Part shown: positions 6,338-12,322 of the stretch, in pieces
Numbering within the stretch: position 1 is the first letter of the stretch
Layout: every line of letters begins with the position of its first letter
Assembly (NCBI GenBank): GCA_031266295.1
Contig: JAISBH010000196.1
Location: forward strand, 1 to 13,703
Reading direction: 5' to 3'
Length of the DNA: 13,703 nt
DNA from: Oscillospiraceae bacterium
GTDB taxonomy: Bacteria > Bacillota > Clostridia > Christensenellales > Aristaeellaceae
The notes under the pieces: generated by a model
What the model was told of the DNA's origin: nothing
The model's input: the letters and a program-made list of their open reading frames with translations, nothing else
The model's database searches: none
Position numbers and translations under genes: made by a program

Positions 6338-6616
6338 TCACTTGCGGGCGCTGGACTTCTCGCCCGCGTGACCGCGGAACGTACGCGTCGGGGCGAACTC
6401 GCCGAACTTATGCCCGACCATTTCCTCGGTGACGTACACCGGGACGTGCTTGCGCCCGTCATGCACGGCGACCGTATGCCCCACGAAATCCGGGAATATC
6501 GTCGAGGCGCGCGACCAGGTCTTGATCACGCTCTTGCGTCCCGCTTTGTTGAGATCTTCGACCTTCTTCAGCAGCGATTCGCTGATGAACGGGCCTTTCT
6601 TGATGGATCTTGACAT
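6338..6616 (-). CDS. rpsS: Small-subunit ribosomal protein S19
   Basis: S19 is a 30S head protein that forms a complex with S13 and contacts the A-site tRNA. The 92-residue product begins MSRSIKKGPFISESLLKKVE and ends with the S19 signature VGHKFGEFAPTRTFRGHAG at 67-85. The middle, KTWSRASTIFPDFVGHTVAV, is also standard. AAAAGGAGA precedes the ATG at 6616. The 36-nt gap to rplB contains a second GTTAAAA run that includes the rplB stop, probably by chance. The length is normal. Confidence 0.98.
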   Translation of the reverse strand: MSRSIKKGPFISESLLKKVEDLNKAGRKSVIKTWSRASTIFPDFVGHTVAVHDGRKHVPVYVTEEMVGHKFGEFAPTRTFRGHAGEKSSARK

Positions 6617-6652
6617 ACCGCGTCTCCTTTTAACCGACTAGAACAAGCCTTT

Positions 6653-7489
6653 TTAACGCTTGCGGCTCGCGCGCTTGACGATCATATCGTTGGAGTACTT
6701 CTTGTGCTTGCGGGTTTTGAGACCCAGCGCGACCTTGCCCCACGGGGTTACGGGAGCTGGCATACCTACGGGCGACTTGCCCTCGCCGCCGCCGTGCGGG
6801 TGATCGACCGGATTCATAACCACGCCGCGCACGGTGGGACGGACGCCCATATGGCGCGTGCGTCCGGCCTTGCCCACGCGGACGTTCTCATGATCGCTGT
6901 TGCCTACGGAACCTATCGTCGCCTTGGCGATGATCGGAACGCGGCGCACCTCGCCGGACGGCAGCCTCACCTGCGCGAAACCGCCCTCCTTGGCCATCAG
7001 CTGAGCGGATAGTCCGGCGGAACGAACCAGCTGACCACCGCGTCCGGGCTTGATCTCCAGGTTATGGATCAGCGTGCCCAACGGGATGTTGGTCAGCGGC
7101 AGGGCGTTGCCGGGCTTGATGTCGGCGGTCGGGCCGGACAGCACTGTGCTGCCGACCGTGAGGCCCTGCGGCGCGATAATATAGCGCTTCTCGCCGTCCG
7201 CATAGAACAGCAACGCTATGAACGCCGAGCGGCACGGATCGTACTCGATCGCGTGAACCTTGGCCGGAACGCCGTCCTTGTCGCGCTTGAAGTCGATCAA
7301 GCGGTACTTGGTCTTGTTGCCGCCGCCCTGATGGCGGACGGTGATCTTGCCCTGCTTGTTACGCCCGGCGTTCTTGCGCAGGCGCTCGGTAAGGGCGCGC
7401 TCAGGCTTGGTTTTGGTGATCTCCTCAAACGTCAGCACCGACATAAAGCGGCGAGCGGGGGAGGTCGGCTTGTAGACTCTGGTAGGCAT
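6653..7489 (-). CDS. rplB: Large-subunit ribosomal protein L2
   Basis: L2 is one of the most conserved 50S proteins, required for subunit joining and peptidyl-transferase activity. The 278-residue product begins MPTRVYKPTSPARRFMSVLT. It has RNKQGKITVRHQGGGNK at 43-59 and the signature MNPVDHPHGGGEG at 225-237, where His230 corresponds to the functionally important His229 of E. coli. The C-terminus carries GLKTRKHKKYSNDMIVKR. The length is typical. GGGAGGAACGACA precedes the ATG at 7489, and rplW ends 18 nt upstream. No oddities were seen. Confidence 0.98.
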   Translation of the reverse strand: MPTRVYKPTSPARRFMSVLTFEEITKTKPERALTERLRKNAGRNKQGKITVRHQGGGNKTKYRLIDFKRDKDGVPAKVHAIEYDPCRSAFIALLFYADGEKRYIIAPQGLTVGSTVLSGPTADIKPGNALPLTNIPLGTLIHNLEIKPGRGGQLVRSAGLSAQLMAKEGGFAQVRLPSGEVRRVPIIAKATIGSVGNSDHENVRVGKAGRTRHMGVRPTVRGVVMNPVDHPHGGGEGKSPVGMPAPVTPWGKVALGLKTRKHKKYSNDMIVKRASRKR

Positions 7490-7507
7490 TGTCGTTCCTC
7501 CCTTCGC

Positions 7508-7804
7508 TTACTGCGCCATGCCGTCGAAGAACTCGATGGTCTTGGAGCTTTCCTTGAGCGTGACGTAGGCCTTTTTTATCTCCGGCGTGCGGCCCTGCGT
7601 ACGGCCCTGGCGCTTCATCTTGCCCATGGTGCGTAGGGTGTTTACGCTGTCGACCTTCACGCCGAAACATGCCTCTACGGCCTGGCGGATCTCAATCTTG
7701 TTGGCGCGCGTATCAACCTCGAACACGTACCTCTTGTCGGCCAAGCCGCTGTACGCCTTCTCGGACAGTACCGGGCGCAGGATTATATCATGCGGATCTT
7801 TCAT
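7508..7804 (-). CDS. rplW: Large-subunit ribosomal protein L23
   Basis: L23 sits at the exit tunnel and is the docking site for signal recognition particle and trigger factor. The 98-residue product includes MKDPHDIILRPVLSEKAYSG at 1-20, RYVFEVDTRANKIEIRQAVE at about 25-44 and VKVDSVNTLRTMGKMKRQGR, then the charged loop, and it ends EFFDGMAQ. This is the bacterial L23 layout without the long plant or archaeal changes. The ATG at 7804 overlaps the rplD stop as ATGA, with GAGGAGG inside rplD about 11 bases upstream, so the gene is coupled to L4. Confidence 0.98.
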   Translation of the reverse strand: MKDPHDIILRPVLSEKAYSGLADKRYVFEVDTRANKIEIRQAVEACFGVKVDSVNTLRTMGKMKRQGRTQGRTPEIKKAYVTLKESSKTIEFFDGMAQ

Positions 7805-8427
7805 GACGCGAAGACCTCCTCGGCGCGGCGCGCCGCGTCCTGAGTAATAATGAAGCGGTCATGCGCCAGTATGTCGTACACGTTCAGCGAGCCTACGTGG
7901 GTCAGCGTCACGCCCGGGATGTTGCGCGCGGCGCGCAGCAGCTGCTCGCTAGATTCGTTGGTGACGATCAGCGCCTTGCGCGGCGAACCCAGATTGCCCA
8001 GCACCTTGGCCATAAGCCTGGTCTTCGGCGCGGACAGCTCCAGTCTATCCAGCACGATGATCTCGTTGTCGCGCGCCTTGCAGGTAAGCGCGGACTTCAG
8101 CGCGAGACGGCGCACCTTGCGCGGAACGGCTACGACGAAATCACGAGGCTTCGGGGCGAACACGACGCCGCCATGCCTGAACTGGGGCGCGCGGCTGCCG
8201 TGATGGCGCGCGTTGCCGGTGCCTTTTTGCCGGTATATCTTCTTGCCGCCGCCGCGCACCTCGGTGCGTGTACGCGCGGCCTTCGTGCCCTGACGCTTGT
8301 TGGCGCGGATCGAACGCACGACCAAGTGCATAGCGGGTACGCTCACCGCTGCGGCGAACAAATCATCGCTAAGCTCGATCTCGCCCACGACCGCGCCTTC
8401 CATATTGGTCAGAGGAATCTTTGCCAT
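7801..8427 (-). CDS. rplD: Large-subunit ribosomal protein L4
   Basis: L4 binds 23S rRNA and extends a loop to the exit tunnel constriction. In E. coli it also represses its own S10 operon by acting on the leader RNA. The 208-residue product has the long basic loop at about 43-97 (RTRTEVRGGGKKIYRQKGTG, ARHHGSRAPQFRHGGVVFAP) and the C-terminal globular part with KALIVTNESSEQLLRAARNI and LNVYDILAHDRFIITQDA. The length is typical. The ribosome binding site is AAGGGGG, weaker than those of its neighbours, and rplC ends 16 nt upstream. Whether L4 controls the leader at 9467-9774 is not known here. Confidence 0.98.
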   Translation of the reverse strand: MAKIPLTNMEGAVVGEIELSDDLFAAAVSVPAMHLVVRSIRANKRQGTKAARTRTEVRGGGKKIYRQKGTGNARHHGSRAPQFRHGGVVFAPKPRDFVVAVPRKVRRLALKSALTCKARDNEIIVLDRLELSAPKTRLMAKVLGNLGSPRKALIVTNESSEQLLRAARNIPGVTLTHVGSLNVYDILAHDRFIITQDAARRAEEVFAS

Positions 8428-8443
8428 GTTCTTTCCCCCTTGA

Positions 8444-9133
8444 TTAAGCGCGCACCGTGTCGCGCACTGTCAGGTATCCGCCGTTGGGGCCTGGCACAGC
8501 GCCGCGAACGAGCAGCAGGTTGCGTTCCGGTACAACGCGGACGACCGTGAGATTTAGCACAGTCACCTTCTCAACGCCGTAGTGACCGGGCATGTGCTTA
8601 TTCTTGAACACGCGCGACGGCGTCGAGTTGGCGCCCATGGAACCTACGCCCCTGTGATACTTGGAGCCGTGAGCCATCGGGCCGGTATGCTGATTCCAGC
8701 GCTGTATAACGCCCGTGAATCCATGCCCCTTGCTCACGCCGCTCACGTCTACCTTGTCGCCCGGCGCAAAGATATCCACCGATATCCTCTGCCCGACGTC
8801 CAGCCCGTCCACGTTCTTGAGCCGCAGTTCGCGGATACGACGCGTAGCGGTGACGCCGGCCTTCTTGAAGTGACCTTGCAGGGGCTTGGTCACCAGCTTC
8901 TTTACCCGGCGTTCCGGATACTGCGCGAAGCCGACCTGGACGGCAGTGTACCCGTCCGATTCCGCAGTCTTCTTCTGGATGATGGGGCAAGGCCCCGCCT
9001 CGATGACGGTGACGGGGATCAGCACGCCTTCGGGCGAGAATACCTGCGTCATGCCGACCTTCTTGCCGACGATCGCTTTATTCGCGATCCGCTTTGCCGA
9101 GCCTTCGGGCTTGGCGTTTTTTTTCTGAGCCAT
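8444..9133 (-). CDS. rplC: Large-subunit ribosomal protein L3 with short basic N-terminal extension
   Basis: L3 binds the 3' domain of 23S rRNA, and its extension reaches close to the peptidyl-transferase centre. The 229-residue product has the family start block AIVGKKVGMTQVF at 20-32 and the signature GFTGVIQRWNQHTGPMAHG at 138-156, followed by SKYHRGVGSMG and STPSRVFKNKHMPGHYG. Most bacterial L3 proteins begin at the residue aligning with position 18 here, so there are about 17 extra residues, rich in lysine, starting MAQKKNAKPEGSAKR. No other start codon lies between, and GGGAGGAGG sits about 12 bases upstream of the ATG at 9133. rpsJ ends 24 nt upstream. Confidence 0.97.
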   Translation of the reverse strand: MAQKKNAKPEGSAKRIANKAIVGKKVGMTQVFSPEGVLIPVTVIEAGPCPIIQKKTAESDGYTAVQVGFAQYPERRVKKLVTKPLQGHFKKAGVTATRRIRELRLKNVDGLDVGQRISVDIFAPGDKVDVSGVSKGHGFTGVIQRWNQHTGPMAHGSKYHRGVGSMGANSTPSRVFKNKHMPGHYGVEKVTVLNLTVVRVVPERNLLLVRGAVPGPNGGYLTVRDTVRA

Positions 9134-9157
9134 ACTAGTGAAACGCCTCCTCCCGGC

Positions 9158-9466
9158 TTACAGCTTTATCTCGATCTCTACGCCCGCAGGCAGATCCATC
9201 TTGGTCAGCGCGTCCACCGTGCGGGACGTCGGGTTCATAATGTCGATCAGGCGCTTGTGGGTGCGCATCTCGAACTGTTCACGCGAGTCCTTATACTTAT
9301 GGGGCGCGCGCAGGATCGTGACGATCTCCTTCTTGGTGGGCAGGGGCACCGGGCCGGAGATGCGCGCGCCTGTGCGCTTGGCGGCCTCGACAATCCGTTC
9401 GGCCGACTGGTCGATCAGGTTGTGCTCATACGCCTTGAGCTTGATACGTATCTTCTGGCTGGCCAT
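9158..9466 (-). CDS. rpsJ: Small-subunit ribosomal protein S10 (also NusE)
   Basis: S10 is a 30S head protein and, as NusE, a partner of NusB and NusG in transcription antitermination. The 102-residue product begins MASQKIRIKLKAYEHNLIDQ, has TGARISGPVPLPTKKEIVTI and EQFEMRTHKRLIDIMNPTSR, and ends DLPAGVEIEIKL. It is full length and typical. It is the first gene of the ribosomal cluster. AAGGAGG stands about ten bases before the ATG at 9466. A promoter about 310 bases upstream and a structured leader precede it. Upstream lies an importer operon rather than the str operon (rpsL, rpsG, fusA, tuf) that precedes S10 in many bacteria. Confidence 0.98.
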   Translation of the reverse strand: MASQKIRIKLKAYEHNLIDQSAERIVEAAKRTGARISGPVPLPTKKEIVTILRAPHKYKDSREQFEMRTHKRLIDIMNPTSRTVDALTKMDLPAGVEIEIKL

Positions 9467-9491
9467 CCGTTGAATTCCTCCTTATGATTTG

Positions 9492-9519
9492 GATCGGGGC
9501 GCCGCCTCGCGTCCCGATC
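9492..9519 (-). other. Stem-loop just upstream of the rpsJ ribosome binding site
   Basis: A perfect 7-bp stem GATCGGG/CCCGATC closes a 14-nt GC-rich loop. It is followed by CAAATCAT and then the ribosome binding site AAGGAGG (9483-9477). There is no U-tract, so it is not an intrinsic terminator. It could influence initiation at rpsJ or be a binding site for a ribosomal protein; both are inference. A 4-bp alternative, GTCC/GGAC, overlaps it. Confidence 0.5.
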
Positions 9520-9569
9520 GGCCCGGACTTCACACACCTCCGTGTGTTTCATACCTTAATCCTTCGGCG

Positions 9570-9604
9570 CCTGTCCAGCGCGTTAGGGGGCACTCCCTGT
9601 CCAG
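9570..9604. repeat. Direct repeat CCTGTCCAG, two copies 26 bp apart, in the S10 leader
   Basis: CCTGTCCAG occurs at 9570-9578 and 9596-9604 on the plus strand (CTGGACAGG in the leader RNA). The bases between include a small AGGG/CCCT hairpin. The copies are exact over nine bases. The role is unknown; it may be part of the leader structure. Confidence 0.45.
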
Positions 9605-9774
9605 ACCGCCGCCCGATTGTCGGACATGGTCGGCGGCAATTCTCCGGCGGCCAACCGGTAACCTGCCGCTTCATCCCATTAGCGGACTTGGGTTCAAACG
9701 AACCCTCGTCTTGACATACTTAACCGTTGGAACTTTCGCTTCAACTTTGCCTCAGTTTCGCTTTAAGCAGCAAC

Positions 9775-9864
9775 TTTCACATTATACACCAGCGCCGTCA
9801 TTCACGCAAGAACTTTTTTGAGATTTGCAGGGGCTTTCGTTCGAGATTTTTCGCGCCCCCCGCC
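9775..9864. other. Non-coding spacer between importer operon and S10 promoter
   Basis: After the last importer stop (TGA, 9867-9865), the minus strand reads a G-rich run followed by A-rich bases. A weak GGGGC/GCCCC pairing with a 20-nt loop is possible but no U-tract follows, so I see no intrinsic terminator. The heptamer AAATCTC occurs twice, at about 9848-9842 and 9826-9820. The second copy adjoins the A-tract upstream of the -35 box. Confidence 0.5.
9781..9809 (-). promoter_or_regulatory. Sigma-A-type promoter for the S10 cluster
   Basis: On the minus strand, TATAAT (9786-9781) is a perfect -10 box. TTGCGT (9809-9804) lies exactly 17 bp upstream as a -35 box matching three of the six consensus bases. 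A run of six A (9819-9814), about five bases above the -35 box, could act as an UP element. A transcript would start near 9774 and carry about 308 nt of leader before rpsJ. Its placement between the last importer gene and rpsJ makes it the natural start of the ribosomal operon. The start point is predicted, not measured. Confidence 0.75.
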
Positions 9865-10764
9865 TCACCCCTTGATCGAGCCTATCATGACGCCCTTGAC
9901 GAAATATTTCTGCAGGAACGGATAGACCACCAGTATCGGCGCGGTCGCGACAACGATCACGCAGTACTTGACCAGCAGCCTGTACTGCGACTGCTGTTCC
10001 TGCCCGACCATGCTGGACGGCGTCATCTCGTTGAGCGACTGGGAGTTCTTGATCAGTATTTCGCGCAGCAGCAGTTGAAGAGGGTACTTACCCCTGTCGC
10101 TCAGGAATATCGATGGGTTGAACCAGTTGTTCCACCAATAGACCGCGTAGTACAGCGATATCACCGCGATGCTGGCCTGCCCCAGCGGCACGAATATCCG
10201 CCAGAGAATCGTCCAATCGTTCGCGCCGTCCAGCCTGGCGCTCTCCTCCAGGCTCTCGTGCACGCCGCTGAACGAGGTGCGCATGACGATCAAGTTCCAT
10301 GTACTGACCAGCACGGGCAGTATGATACCCGCGTATGTGTTGAGCAGCCGCATGTTCTTGACCATCAGGTAGAACGGAATCAACCCGCCCTGGAAATACA
10401 TCGTAAAAGCGATTATCTTCATGATAGCGCCGTTCCAGTACAGTCCCTTGCGGCTCAGGCCATACGCACCCATCAATGTTACGAACATGTTAAGCGCCGT
10501 GCCCGCCACCACATAGATGATGGTATTGACAAAACTGGAGACCATGTACTTGTTGCTCATCACCAGCGAATAGCCCAGCAGATTCAGCGGCTTGATCGGC
10601 CACAGCAGCAGTCCGCGTTTAGCGAACATGAGCATCGGATCCGACAGCGAGGCCATCACGACATGCCACATCGGGTACAGACACACAATGCACAGCACAC
10701 CCATGAACGCCGTATTGAATACGTTGAACGCCTTCTCGGCGGGCGATTTGCGGATTATCGACAC
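9865..10764 (-). CDS. Carbohydrate ABC importer, membrane permease (YtcP/AraQ type)
   Basis: This is the second membrane subunit of a CUT1-type sugar or oligosaccharide importer, in the inner membrane. The 299-residue product has about six membrane segments, near 14-40, 76-104, 111-135, 142-163, 197-217 and 264-286. The cytoplasmic coupling (EAA-type) loop is at 173-193: EESARLDGANDWTILWRIF followed by VP. It ends KYFVKGVMIGSIKG, the usual end of YtcP-like permeases. The start is GTG at 10764. It is supported by TAAAGGAGG, which includes the stop of the preceding permease gene, seven bases upstream. That 13-nt spacing implies coupled translation. It is the last gene of the importer operon; no ATPase gene follows. 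The substrate is unknown; related systems take polygalacturonate, alginate-type or other oligosaccharides. Confidence 0.93.
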   Translation of the reverse strand: MSIIRKSPAEKAFNVFNTAFMGVLCIVCLYPMWHVVMASLSDPMLMFAKRGLLLWPIKPLNLLGYSLVMSNKYMVSSFVNTIIYVVAGTALNMFVTLMGAYGLSRKGLYWNGAIMKIIAFTMYFQGGLIPFYLMVKNMRLLNTYAGIILPVLVSTWNLIVMRTSFSGVHESLEESARLDGANDWTILWRIFVPLGQASIAVISLYYAVYWWNNWFNPSIFLSDRGKYPLQLLLREILIKNSQSLNEMTPSSMVGQEQQSQYRLLVKYCVIVVATAPILVVYPFLQKYFVKGVMIGSIKG

Positions 10765-10777
10765 GGGTACGCCTCCT

Positions 10778-12259
10778 TTACCACAAGCTGGTCTCGCTCA
10801 TGGCGCGGCTCAGCCTGTTGGCCGAAACTACCAGCGAGAAGTTGATGAGCGAGTTGAACAGGTTGACCGCCGTCGACCGTGAGAAGTCGGCGTCCTCAAT
10901 CCCCACGCGATACACATATGAGGATACAACGTCCGCCGTCTCATAAGTAATAGAGTTATATAACAGTATTATCTTCTCATAACCCACGCTCATCATCGAC
11001 CCGATCTGGAGTATCAGCAAAATGGTTATCGTTGGCGCGATGCCGGGCAGCGTCACGTGCCACACCTGCTTGAGCTTGCCCGCGCCGTCAATCCTGGCGG
11101 CCTCGTACAGCTCCATTTGGATGGAGGCCAGGGCCGACAGGTATATTATGGAGTTCCAGCCCAGGTGCTGCCACAGGTCGGAGACGATATACACAGACCT
11201 GAAGTACCGCGCCTGACCCAGCAGATTCACCGAAGGGAAGCCGAACAGTTTAAGGAACGATGTAACCGCGCCGTCCGACGATACGAAATCTATCAGCAAA
11301 CCGCACAGCACCACTAGCGATATAAAGTGCGGTATATACGTTACAGTCTGCACCGCGCGCTTGTACCCCGTGCTCGTCAGCTCGTTAAGCATCAGCGCCA
11401 GGAGTATGGGCGCTGGGAAACCTATCAGCAGGTTCAGTATGTTGATCATCAAGGTGTTGCGGATAGTGCGCAGCGCGAACGGACTGCGGAAGAACTCGCG
11501 GAACCATTTCAATCCCGCCCAATTGCTGCCCCAGAATCCCTTCTTGGGCGCGTAGTCGTTGAACGCGATCACTATACCCTGCATGGGTCCGTACGCCCAA
11601 ACAACGTAGTATACCAGCGTAGGCAGTATCATCAGGTAGACGGGCCAGTGCTTGCGCATATCGCGTATGATGATCTCGCCTGTCGTGGGCGGCGTATAAT
11701 TCGCGGGCAGGCTGCGGTTGTCGAATACCGCCGCGTACGCTTCTCGGCGCTTCAGATACGCCGATCGGACGCTGAACGTTATCGCCGCCGCTAGAACCGC
11801 AGCCATGCTTGCCGCTCCTACGTTCCATCCGGCGGATATAACCGCAGAACCCGCGGCGAAGTTGAATTCCCTGCGTTCGGAGAACACCACGTCAAACCGT
11901 AGCAGCAGCAACGCCGCCAGCCCTGCCGCCGAAGCGAATATCGGCATGAAGGCGCTCTTGACATTAAAAGAACTGTACGCGAGAAGCAGCGCGGCCGCGA
12001 TCAGAGCCGCGATCAGCATCGGGTGAGGCGCGCCTTCGGAGCGTCCGCCCGTCGCGCCGCGCAGCAGCATCACGCCCGTGAACGCCAGCGGCTCATCCGA
12101 CCGCTGATCCGTCGCCGTGACATACTGCATGAACAGGCTGGCAATCAATACAAGGCAGAGCGCCGCCGCCGCGATCCTCAATGCCGCGCGGAACCGGTCC
12201 TCGCGCGCCGCCGCTCCAATCGTGGGCGCCGCTCCGCCGCCGTTGACGCGGGTTATCAT
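10778..12259 (-). CDS. Carbohydrate ABC importer, LplB-type permease with extra N-terminal membrane region
   Basis: This is the first membrane subunit of the same importer. Residues about 200-493 form an LplB-like permease: HWPVYLMILPTLVYYVVWAY at 204-223, YGPMQGIVIAFNDYAPKKGF at 223-242, the pore segments, and the coupling loop YEAARIDGAGKLKQVWHVTL at 385-404. The C-terminal end is NRLSRAMSETSLW, as in LplB. LplB proteins are usually about 300-320 residues. This one has 493 because of an N-terminal region with four further hydrophobic segments near 27-47, 80-97, 102-124 and 135-165, separated by short soluble loops. The ATG at 12259 has GGAGG six bases upstream. The frame runs without a stop or shift through the junction, so the fusion looks real. 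The function of the extra region is unknown. Confidence 0.92.
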   Translation of the reverse strand: MITRVNGGGAAPTIGAAAREDRFRAALRIAAAALCLVLIASLFMQYVTATDQRSDEPLAFTGVMLLRGATGGRSEGAPHPMLIAALIAAALLLAYSSFNVKSAFMPIFASAAGLAALLLLRFDVVFSERREFNFAAGSAVISAGWNVGAASMAAVLAAAITFSVRSAYLKRREAYAAVFDNRSLPANYTPPTTGEIIIRDMRKHWPVYLMILPTLVYYVVWAYGPMQGIVIAFNDYAPKKGFWGSNWAGLKWFREFFRSPFALRTIRNTLMINILNLLIGFPAPILLALMLNELTSTGYKRAVQTVTYIPHFISLVVLCGLLIDFVSSDGAVTSFLKLFGFPSVNLLGQARYFRSVYIVSDLWQHLGWNSIIYLSALASIQMELYEAARIDGAGKLKQVWHVTLPGIAPTITILLILQIGSMMSVGYEKIILLYNSITYETADVVSSYVYRVGIEDADFSRSTAVNLFNSLINFSLVVSANRLSRAMSETSLW

Positions 12260-12277
12260 ATAGTGCCTCCATTATCG

Positions 12278-12308
12278 CAAGCCGGGCAGGAATGACCTGC
12301 CCGGCTTG
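12278..12308 (-). promoter_or_regulatory. Intercistronic stem-loop between binding-protein and permease genes
   Basis: CAAGCCGGGCAGG and CCTGCCCGGCTTG form a perfect 13-bp stem around a 5-nt loop. It lies 14 nt after the binding-protein stop and about seven nt before the permease ribosome binding site. No U-run follows on the minus strand, so a full intrinsic terminator is unlikely. In importer operons such hairpins often protect the upstream mRNA and give more binding protein than permease; that role here is inference. Confidence 0.8.
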
Positions 12309-12322
12309 TGTGGTTTGATCGC

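Larger units (their letters stand above)
9467..9774 (-). promoter_or_regulatory. Predicted structured leader RNA of the S10 cluster
   Basis: This is the gene-free stretch between the predicted transcription start and rpsJ. Read on the minus strand it holds several hairpins. GGGTTC/GAACCC has a four-base loop, flanked by GAC/GTC (9710-9685). CCGCT/AGCGG lies at 9685-9666. Two CCGCCG copies (9650-9645, 9636-9631) can both pair with one CGGCGG (9611-9606). ACACAC/GTGTGT has loop GGAG near 9548-9533. GATCGGG/CCCGATC (9519-9492) ends about nine bases before the rpsJ ribosome binding site. The mutually exclusive pairings resemble a regulatory leader such as the L4-responsive S10 leader of E. coli, but I recognise no named family. 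No convincing reading frame lies in it. Confidence 0.5.

Noticed and set aside
6307..6462. N-terminal extension of rplV overlapping rpsS
   Set aside because: The extra residues are unlike L22, overlap rpsS in another frame, and a strong ribosome binding site stands before 6306.
8582..9487. Plus-strand open frame of 301 codons antisense to rplC and rpsJ
   Set aside because: It is antisense to two certain genes with no recognisable domain or start signal.
9415..9552. Short leader reading frame starting at 9552 and running into rpsJ in another frame
   Set aside because: AAGG is only one base from the ATG, the product is arginine-rich and low in complexity, and it overlaps rpsJ. A leader peptide is not supported.
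9709..9748. Second promoter inside the leader (TTGAAG, 17 bp, AAGTAT)
   Set aside because: The -10 match is poor (three of six) and much weaker than the TATAAT box at 9786-9781.
9829..9864. Possible intrinsic terminator after the YtcP-type permease
   Set aside because: Only a GGGGC/GCCCC pairing with a 20-nt loop is available and no U-tract follows.
9727..10845. Plus-strand open frame of 372 codons antisense to the YtcP-type permease
   Set aside because: The composition is rich in histidine, glutamine and arginine as in a shadow frame, and the minus-strand permease explains the region fully.
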